DNA of 64,000 nt from GWA1-54-12 sp964489845 (lineage in GTDB: Bacteria > Patescibacteriota > Minisyncoccia > UBA6257 > GWB1-50-10): the NCBI GenBank assembly GCA_964489845.1, contig CAZAZV010000001.1, forward strand, positions 4,591-68,590. The letters run 5' to 3'. Below, one piece after another: positions 58,973 through 64,000 of this stretch. Below the pieces are notes generated by a model. It did not search any database. It saw only the letters and a list, made by a program, of their open reading frames with translations, and was not told the DNA's origin. Made by a program: the position numbers and the translations under genes. Numbering within the stretch: the first letter of the stretch is position 1; each line of letters starts with the position of its first letter.

Positions 58973-59962
58973 TTATGAAAACTGTCTCGTAAACCGCGCA
59001 TCGCCGGAATAAAAGAGGCGTATGTCGGGGATGCGGTACTTCACCATGGCGAGCCGGTCCATGCCGACGCCGAACGCAAAGCCCCGCACATCCCGCGGGT
59101 TGTACCGCGCCGCATCAAACACGTTCCGGTGCACCATGCCGGCACCCATCATCTCAAGCCACTTCGAACCCGCCTGCGGTGAGCTTGTCGAACCCGTGAA
59201 CTTGATATCAACCTCGATACTCGGCTCGGTGAACGGGAAATAGCTCGGCCGGAAGCGGAGCGCGACACCGGGACCGAAGAGGCGGCGGAAAAATGTTTCG
59301 ATAACATATTTCAGGTGTGCGAATGAAACGTTGTCGCCCACCATCAGGCCTTCAACCTGGTAAAAATTGTATTCGTGAGACACGTCGGTCGCCTCATAGC
59401 GAAATACGCGCCCGGGCACGATGATCTGAAACGGCGGCTCGTGCGTTTCCATATATCGCATCTGCACCGGACTCGTGTGCGTCCGAAGCAAGCGCCCGTC
59501 CGCGAGCCAGAACGTATCCCACATATCGCGCGCGGGGTGGTCTGCGGGAATATTGAGCGCCTCGAAGTTGTAATATTCCGTCTCGATTTCCGGCCCGTCA
59601 ACGACCGAAAAATTCATCGAAGAGAAGATGTCCCGCACCCGGTTGTACATGAGGGTCAAAGGATGCAGGTGGCCGCTCGAAACCCGCTCACCCGGCCGCG
59701 TCACGTCGAGCGAAGCATGCACGTGCTCCAGAAGCAAACGCTCCTTCGCCAGCATAAGCTCCGTGAGCTCGTCTTTGAGCGCATTCGCCGCACTGCTCCG
59801 CTCCTTCCGCTCCGAGAGCGGCAGGTCCTTCAGTGAACGGAGAACAGTGACGAGCTCGCTCTTCTTCCCTAAATACTTCACGCGGACCGCTTCGAGCTCG
59901 TCGCGAGTTTTCGCATGCTGGGCGGCACCCGTCGCCTCTCTTCGCAGCGCTTCAAAATCCAT
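58973..59962 (-). CDS. pheS: Phenylalanyl-tRNA synthetase alpha subunit
   Basis: The 329-residue catalytic subunit has an N-terminal coiled coil (residues 1-80), motif 2 (RTHTSPVQMRYM, FRYEATDVSHEYNFYQVEGL in part) and motif 3 (GFAFGVGMDRLAM). It forms the alpha2-beta2 enzyme with the product of pheT. Confidence 0.97.
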   Translation of the reverse strand: MDFEALRREATGAAQHAKTRDELEAVRVKYLGKKSELVTVLRSLKDLPLSERKERSSAANALKDELTELMLAKERLLLEHVHASLDVTRPGERVSSGHLHPLTLMYNRVRDIFSSMNFSVVDGPEIETEYYNFEALNIPADHPARDMWDTFWLADGRLLRTHTSPVQMRYMETHEPPFQIIVPGRVFRYEATDVSHEYNFYQVEGLMVGDNVSFAHLKYVIETFFRRLFGPGVALRFRPSYFPFTEPSIEVDIKFTGSTSSPQAGSKWLEMMGAGMVHRNVFDAARYNPRDVRGFAFGVGMDRLAMVKYRIPDIRLFYSGDARFTRQFS

Positions 59963-60000
59963 AATTGTCTCTTATTATACGTACAAGTGTGCGAAGATAC

Positions 60001-60027
60001 AAAAAGACCGCCTCTCGGGCGGCTCCG
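60001..60027 (-). terminator. Terminator after tRNA-Asp
   Basis: Stem GCCGCCC/GGGCGGC-like hairpin (GAGCCGCCCGAGAGGCGGTC on the minus strand) followed by TTTTT, 21 bp after the tRNA. Confidence 0.75.
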
Positions 60028-60047
60028 TCCTCACGCAAGCTTGGATG

Positions 60048-60123
60048 CGGACCCGACCGGATTTGAACCGGCGATCTTCCCCGTGACAGGGGGACGTGTT
60101 AAACCGGGCTACACCACGGGTCC
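60048..60123 (-). tRNA. tRNA-Asp (anticodon GTC)
   Basis: Acceptor GGACCCG/CGGGTCC, D-arm with GGTTTAA, anticodon stem TCCCC/GGGGA with loop CTGTCAC, T stem GCCGG/CCGGT-type, discriminator G73 as in tRNA-Asp. CCA is not encoded. Confidence 0.93.
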
Positions 60124-60157
60124 TTACCTCACTGATTGTACTGAAAGCGTATTCGCT

Positions 60158-60613
60158 TTACAAGATAACTCGTTTGACGGTAACGAGACCTAAACGACGG
60201 ATTGCTTCCTCGAGTGACTCCTCTTGTACCTCGCCAATCTCCTCTATTTGCTCGGGCCAATGCCCGACGCGCTTCGCGGTCGCGGAAATGATGTTCCCGT
60301 CACCGACATACACCGCGACGTGCCCGACGCCCTCCGGCGTCTCAGGACTGTAGTGACCGCGTTCGCCATGGAGAAACACGAGGTCCCCGGGTTCGAGTTT
60401 GCGTATGTCGTCAACCTTCGTCCCGACAAATTCGGCTTGCTCGATCGTGCTGCGAGGAATGTCTACACCGATATGCGCGAAAAGATACTTCGTAAAACCG
60501 GAGCAATCGAAAACATTCGGCGCTTTTGCCATCGGAGCGCCGTACTGGTACGGAACACCGATGAGCGTTCTTGCAAAAGCAATGACTTCTCTCTGCTTTT
60601 CTTCTTTCGTCAT
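60158..60613 (-). CDS. NlpC/P60-family cysteine peptidase
   Basis: The 151-residue protein has FDCSGFTKYLF (catalytic Cys), EPGDLVFLHG and GVGHVAVYVGDG (catalytic His), the single NlpC/P60 domain that cuts peptidoglycan stem peptides. There is no signal peptide, so it may act inside, or be exported in another way. Its start lies 5 bp after the tRNA-Met 3' end on the same strand, so they are likely cotranscribed. Confidence 0.92.
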   Translation of the reverse strand: MTKEEKQREVIAFARTLIGVPYQYGAPMAKAPNVFDCSGFTKYLFAHIGVDIPRSTIEQAEFVGTKVDDIRKLEPGDLVFLHGERGHYSPETPEGVGHVAVYVGDGNIISATAKRVGHWPEQIEEIGEVQEESLEEAIRRLGLVTVKRVIL

Positions 60614-60617
60614 GCTG

Positions 60618-60690
60618 TGCCGACGGGAGGAGTCGAACCTCCGACCTAAGCGTTATGAGTGCTTCGCTCTAACCGCTGAGCTACGTCGGC
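60618..60690 (-). tRNA. tRNA-Met (elongator type, anticodon CAT)
   Basis: Acceptor GCCGACG/CGTCGGC, D stem GCTC/GAGC, anticodon loop CTCATAA closed by an A31-C39 mismatch, T stem GGAGG/CCTCC, A73, no encoded CCA. Its 5' end is inside the 3' end of the upstream coding frame. A tRNA-Ile2 (lysidine) identity cannot be ruled out, but the G1-C72, A73 and body resemble elongator Met. Confidence 0.88.
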
Positions 60691-61444
60691 AAGTGAGCAG
60701 AAAAATGGAAACGAGGTTTACATTTTTTGCGAACGCAACCGACGAAGCGGATGCGTACGTCGGCAAGTGAGCAGCTTTCAATAAACCATATATCAACCCG
60801 TCTATCTTATAAAAAAGTTCGGCGCTCTTCAACACTCTTATCGTAAGCGTCCCGTAATAATTTTCATAATTCTCGTATAACTTTAACTGCTTCGTTCTGG
60901 TAAATATCGTCGCTCGGAACTGTGATTCTGAAATTCCAAGTAACTCTGCCCAATAACGCAGAATGTCTCTGAGACGTTTTCGGTGCATTTCGTGGATATG
61001 TATACGAGGAGCAATGTGCTCAACCGGAACGTGGAAAAATTTTCGGAGCCACGCGAGCATGAAAAGTATGACATCGGGGTCCGAATTAACAAAAGCGACC
61101 TTTCTTTCTTTCTTTGAACCCTCGCCAAGATATAGCGCGAGCCCTGCTGCAAAAAATTGACTATCTGCGAGTGATCGGAATCTCTGGATACCGTTTTCTT
61201 GGTATTGAGCGATTTTCTGCAATCGCTTATTCTTCTTCAGTTCAGCAGCAACGAGTTGTCCCCTTCTGATCCCCTCCTGCTTACTTCTCAACAGTGCCGC
61301 TATCTGTTTGTCGCTTAGCTTAATATCGGAACACCATCGACTTGCGGAACTCCTTGATACATCTAACCTCTGCGCGATATCGCGTATGCTCCTACCCTCC
61401 TTCCTCAACTCTCTTGCTCTAATCCTTAGCTCCGACTTCGCCAT
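60653..61444 (-). CDS. HTH plus LAGLIDADG-like homing-endonuclease-type protein; 3' end runs into tRNA-Met
   Basis: The 263-residue frame has an N-terminal helix-turn-helix (SIRDIAQRLDVSRSSASRW) and a middle domain with AAGLALYLGEGSKKER and AFVNSDPDVILFMLAWL, similar to LAGLIDADG-type nuclease domains that are frequent in Parcubacteria. The last about 40 residues are encoded by the 74-bp repeat and the first half of tRNA-Met; without the repeat the frame would end with the TAG at tRNA positions 8-10. So the original protein likely ended at about LLKAAHLPT. Activity is not proven. Confidence 0.65.
   Translation of the reverse strand: MAKSELRIRARELRKEGRSIRDIAQRLDVSRSSASRWCSDIKLSDKQIAALLRSKQEGIRRGQLVAAELKKNKRLQKIAQYQENGIQRFRSLADSQFFAAGLALYLGEGSKKERKVAFVNSDPDVILFMLAWLRKFFHVPVEHIAPRIHIHEMHRKRLRDILRYWAELLGISESQFRATIFTRTKQLKLYENYENYYGTLTIRVLKSAELFYKIDGLIYGLLKAAHLPTYASASSVAFAKNVNLVSIFLLTCRRSSAVRAKHS
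60682..60774. repeat. 74-bp duplication unit at the 5' end of tRNA-Met
   Basis: The 19-bp TACGTCGGCAAGTGAGCAG (reverse strand of tRNA positions 1-9 and 10 upstream bases) occurs at 60682-60700 and 60756-60774, again a 74-bp period as at tRNA-Ala. The inner part contains the reverse complement of the tRNA 5' end (60739-60744) and the shared AAACCTCGTTTCCATTT. Confidence 0.8.
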
Positions 61445-61526
61445 ACTACCAAGGAATGTTGGTTACTTCACATTATATCATAAGTTCAGGAACTTGCTTA
61501 AACTTCGTTATGTGGTACTATGACAA

Positions 61527-61812
61527 CGCGGGGTAGAGCAGTTTGGTAGCTCGCGAGGCCCAATGTTATGAGCCCCTCTGTCGGTAACGACAGTTGCAAA
61601 CCTGTCAAATTCGGGGAAAGCTCTCGTCCTTGGGGCGTGCTAATCCCGAGCCAAGTCCCGTCTTCAGCGGGAAAGGTGTAGAGACTAGACGGCAGGCACC
61701 CCTCTGGGGTGATGGGATAGTCCAGACCACAAATCTGTTGCAGAAATAGAGCAATGAAAGTTGTAGTGGTAGCATAACCTCGAGGTCGCCGGTTCAAATC
61801 CGGCCCCCGCAA
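61527..61812 (+). tRNA. tRNA-fMet (anticodon CAT) interrupted by a group I intron
   Basis: Exon 1 is 61527-61560 and exon 2 is 61773-61812. Joined, they give an initiator tRNA: C1 opposite A72 unpaired, acceptor GCGGGG/CCCCGC, D-arm with GGTAGCTC, anticodon stem CGAGG/CCTCG, T stem GCCGG/CCGGC, A73 and no CCA. The anticodon loop becomes CCCATAA, so position 33 is C and not the usual U. Confidence 0.9.
61561..61772 (+). ncRNA. Group I intron in the anticodon loop of tRNA-fMet
   Basis: The 212-nt intron has P2 (61578-61593), a P3/P4 region CAAATTCGGGGAAAG, a P7 strand pair GACTA (61683-61687) with TAGTC, GACGGCAGG, a P8 hairpin CACCCC/GGGGTG, and ends in G before the exon. GTTATG (61565-61570) pairs with the first six bases of exon 2, CATAAC (P10). 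No open frame is inside. It looks like the small IC3 type of bacterial tRNA introns. Confidence 0.88.
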
Positions 61813-61822
61813 CAAAATAACC

Positions 61823-62044
61823 TTACCGCTTATGTCGTTCCCGCATCGTCCGAACTGCCTTGCTCACGGAAACGACAATGCCGACGAAGAGGAGAAATGA
61901 AACAACTCCCCCAATGAGATAAAACCACAGCAGGTGGTCCTTGAGATACGCGTAGGCAGCGCTGTCCACGGCAGAGGCCTGGAGCAACAGGTTCGCCATG
62001 AAATGCGTCGCGACACTGATGTCAGCTTGGTATGTTGGATTCAT
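61823..62044 (-). CDS. Small membrane protein
   Basis: About 73 residues from ATG 62044 (MNPTYQADISVATHFMANLL). One strong hydrophobic helix (LLWFYLIGGVVSFLLFVGIVV, given in part) and a basic C-terminus (RTMRERHKR). It overlaps gatA by 23 bp. A later start at 61999 is possible. Family unknown. Confidence 0.55.
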   Translation of the reverse strand: MNPTYQADISVATHFMANLLLQASAVDSAAYAYLKDHLLWFYLIGGVVSFLLFVGIVVSVSKAVRTMRERHKR

Positions 62045-63443
62045 AAAAATTTCCGAGCGCAAGCACCCGGGCATCTTCTGTCCGTCTCCCGATAAGTTGA
62101 AACCCTATCGGAAATCCTTTCTTGGTTTTATATCCCCGTACCGGAAGTGCAAGCGCCGGGAGACCCGCCAGGGCCGACGGCGTCGTGAATGCGTCTTCCA
62201 TATAGAGCGCCAAGGGGTCATCTGACTTTTCGCCGAATTTGAAGGGCCCTCCGGCGGTGACGGGCGCGAGTAGCACGTCAACAGAGCCAAACGCGCGCTC
62301 GAAATCTGCGACAATGAGCTGTCTCACCTTCTGCGCTTGCGCGTAGTATGCGTCGTAATATCCCGACGACAACACGAACGTGCCGAGGATGATGCGCCGT
62401 TTCACTTCCGCGCCAAAACCTTCCCGCGCCCGCGCGTACGCGCTCAGAAGTTCTCGCTCGTCCGCCCGCTCCCCGTACCGCATGCCGTCGTATCGGGCGA
62501 GGTTACTCGATGCCTCGGCGGGCATCACGATGTAGTACGTCGCAACCGCATATTTCGTGTGCGGCAAGCTCACTTCCCGCGTCGCAAGGCCGAGCCGCTC
62601 GAAGTGTTCCCGTGCACGGAGCACTGCCTCGACGACTTCGGGATGCACGCCCCCCTCGGATGAAAAATATTCCTTCGGAATGCCGACGATGAGTTTCCGC
62701 ACCGCTTCCGCATCGGGAAGCGCGCCGGGAACGTCGATGCTCGTCGCATCGAACGCATCGGCGCCGCGAATGACGTCGAAAAGTTGCATCACATCGTCAA
62801 CGGTCTTCCCGAGCGGACCGATGACGTCCAAACTCGACGCCATGGCGATAAGTCCGTGTCGCGAAACCGCGCCGTACGTCGGACGGAATCCCACAATGCC
62901 GCAGAAAGCCGCCGGGTGCCGTACCGATCCGCCGGTATCGCTCCCCAGTGCGGCAATCGCTTCATCACCCGCCACCGCAGCGGCAGAGCCGCCCGAAGAG
63001 CCGCCAGGCACGTAGGCGGTGTCGAGCGGGTTCCTCGTGGCGCCAAAACCAGAATTCTCCGTCGAAGCGCCCATTGCAAACTCATCGAGATTTGTCTTGC
63101 CCACGAAGACCGCCGATTGCGCCCTCAATTGCTTCACGACACGCGCGTCATACGCCGCGACATACCCCTGCAGCATGCGCGATGCGGCCGTCACCGGCGC
63201 TCCTTCAACCAAGATATTGTCTTTCAGCGCGAGAGGAACACCCGCGAGTGGCGGAAGTGTTTCGCCCGCGGCGAGCATGCGGTCGACGTCACCCGCCTGC
63301 CGCACGGCCTCGTTTTCCATCAAACTCAGGTACGCGCGGATATCCCTATCCCGCTCTCGAATAGTCTTGAAAATTCCCTGCACCGTTTCGAGCGCGGAAA
63401 ACTCTTTATTGCGTAATCTCTTTTGAAACTCTCGTATCGTCAT
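62022..63443 (-). CDS. gatA: Aspartyl/glutamyl-tRNA amidotransferase subunit A
   Basis: GatA is the amidase that provides ammonia from glutamine. The 473-residue protein has the amidase signature with the catalytic Lys (VPLALKDNIL), the Ser-cisSer pair in GGSSGGSAAAVAG and GSDTGGSVRHPAAFCG. It overlaps gatC by 4 bp; gatB is at 30.5 kb. Confidence 0.97.
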   Translation of the reverse strand: MTIREFQKRLRNKEFSALETVQGIFKTIRERDRDIRAYLSLMENEAVRQAGDVDRMLAAGETLPPLAGVPLALKDNILVEGAPVTAASRMLQGYVAAYDARVVKQLRAQSAVFVGKTNLDEFAMGASTENSGFGATRNPLDTAYVPGGSSGGSAAAVAGDEAIAALGSDTGGSVRHPAAFCGIVGFRPTYGAVSRHGLIAMASSLDVIGPLGKTVDDVMQLFDVIRGADAFDATSIDVPGALPDAEAVRKLIVGIPKEYFSSEGGVHPEVVEAVLRAREHFERLGLATREVSLPHTKYAVATYYIVMPAEASSNLARYDGMRYGERADERELLSAYARAREGFGAEVKRRIILGTFVLSSGYYDAYYAQAQKVRQLIVADFERAFGSVDVLLAPVTAGGPFKFGEKSDDPLALYMEDAFTTPSALAGLPALALPVRGYKTKKGFPIGFQLIGRRTEDARVLALGNFYESNIPS

Positions 63444-63730
63444 TGTACTTGTGGAACCTGGAGATAGCCGCTGTCCGACTCGGGAAATCCGCGAAGCGCC
63501 TGCCCGTTATCGAGGCACAACGCCTCCACGTACGCATCGTCGCGCACTACGTTCCTTGCGCCCCCGTCACCCTCGGATACGTCAAGCCCTTTCGTATCCA
63601 CCGAAGCGATCTGCTCGAAATACGAAACGGTGGCTTCAACGTCCTTCAGGAGCTTCGCTCCCTGTTTCCCAAGCTCGAGCCGGGAAAGTTTCGTCAAGTG
63701 TTCCAATAACTCTTTATCTACTGTTGCCAT
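63440..63730 (-). CDS. gatC: Aspartyl/glutamyl-tRNA amidotransferase subunit C
   Basis: The 96-residue protein begins with the usual HLTKLSRLELG helix and ends with a wrapped tail (FPESDSGYLQVPQV) that stabilises GatA. It overlaps gatA by 4 bp. Confidence 0.92.
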   Translation of the reverse strand: MATVDKELLEHLTKLSRLELGKQGAKLLKDVEATVSYFEQIASVDTKGLDVSEGDGGARNVVRDDAYVEALCLDNGQALRGFPESDSGYLQVPQVQ

Positions 63731-63738
63731 GGTGCGAA

Positions 63739-64000
63739 TTATTGCTCCAGCATTTCCTTGAACTCCTTCTCGTCAATAACCTTCACTCCGAGTTTTCTCG
63801 CTTTATCGAACTTACTCCCCGGATGTTCCCCGAGAACGACGTAATCGGTCTCCGAACTCACGCTCGAAGAAACTTTCCCGCCCAACGCCGTAATCCTGTT
63901 TTCCGCCTCGTCCCGCGCGAGCGTCGCGAGTGTGCCGGTAAGAACGAACCTTAGACCCCCGAGCGTTTTCTTCCCCGCGCGATGAACATCACTATACAGC
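63739..64000 (-). CDS. ligA: NAD-dependent DNA ligase, C-terminal BRCT part (cut by window edge)
   Basis: About 87 codons read GLRFVLTGTLATLARDEAEN, ITALGGKVSSSVSSETDYVV and LGVKVIDEKEFKEML before a stop at 63739. This is the BRCT domain that ends LigA. The catalytic part lies beyond the right edge. Confidence 0.88.
   Translation of the reverse strand, partial: LYSDVHRAGKKTLGGLRFVLTGTLATLARDEAENRITALGGKVSSSVSSETDYVVLGEHPGSKFDKARKLGVKVIDEKEFKEMLEQ

Noticed and set aside
61498..61815. 105-codon frame on the minus strand over tRNA-fMet
   Set aside because: It is antisense to the tRNA and its group I intron, both well supported.

Overview
The window looks like chromosomal sequence of a Parcubacteria-type (Candidate Phyla Radiation) bacterium with fairly high GC. 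The reasons are the content and style of the genes: compact housekeeping genes with many 4-nt or longer overlaps, a stand-alone class II ribonucleotide reductase, a split transketolase, trimmed versions of universal proteins (ThrS without TGS domain, PheT without N-terminal tRNA-binding domain, a short RF1, a short L21), secE-nusG-rplK not followed by rplA, tRNA genes without encoded CCA next to a cca gene, and a group I intron in tRNA-fMet. No rRNA is present, so the order or family cannot be given.

Layout. 1-16.4 kb is nearly all minus strand: PIG-L deacetylase (cut by the edge), nrdJ, rpsU-ybeY-ftsA-ftsZ, hisS-HIT, lepB, type IV pilus-like genes, a cupredoxin-like protein, a Kef-type antiporter, then tktN-rpe-rpiB-gap. 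16.5-17.7 kb is a small, lower-GC insertion (putative metallopeptidase plus a 46-residue peptide gene) bounded by a 17-bp direct repeat just before dnaE. 17.7-24.05 kb holds dnaE, thrS and miaA. 24.06-30.4 kb is a lower-GC island: an adenylate kinase/GTP cyclohydrolase II fusion with a CYTH enzyme and an unknown protein, then gene debris, then a remnant radical-SAM/SPASM protein, a gluzincin-type peptidase and a Cys-rich peptide gene. 30.5-37.1 kb returns to core genes (gatB, rplK, nusG, secE, gyrB, rpmE, rplY, prfA). A 100-N assembly gap inside a tandem repeat lies at 37.2 kb. 37.3-49.3 kb holds a cell-wall hydrolase, aldolase, sugar kinase, transketolase C half, cysS, dnaB, recR, rplU and a mechanosensitive-channel-like gene. 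49.3-51.1 kb is a tRNA cluster (Ala, Pro, Arg) with duplicated tRNA ends and a degenerate insertion sequence. 51-64 kb carries cca, trxB, glutaredoxin, recG, pheST, NlpC/P60, more tRNAs, a homing-endonuclease-like gene, gatCA and the end of ligA.

The most interesting feature is a pair of about 130-nt leader elements placed identically in front of two unrelated genes, rpmE (L31) and dnaB. They share architecture, show compensatory base changes, include the start codon in the closing helix, and keep an alternative internal pairing. This is what a previously undescribed cis-regulatory RNA would look like. Other notable points are 74-bp duplications at the 5' ends of tRNA-Ala and tRNA-Met that reproduce the 5' end of each tRNA together with its reverse complement, matching duplications at the 3' ends of tRNA-Ala and tRNA-Pro, a 20-bp perfect palindrome inserted in frame in miaA, and the two small-peptide/peptidase loci.

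How the genes work together: most encode translation (synthetases, GatABC subunits, ribosomal proteins, RF1, Pth, YbeY, MiaA, CCA-adding enzyme), replication and repair (DnaE, DnaB, GyrB, RecG, RecR, LigA), division (FtsA, FtsZ) and a minimal glycolysis/non-oxidative pentose phosphate set. Biosynthetic pathways are almost absent, which fits a host-dependent lifestyle.
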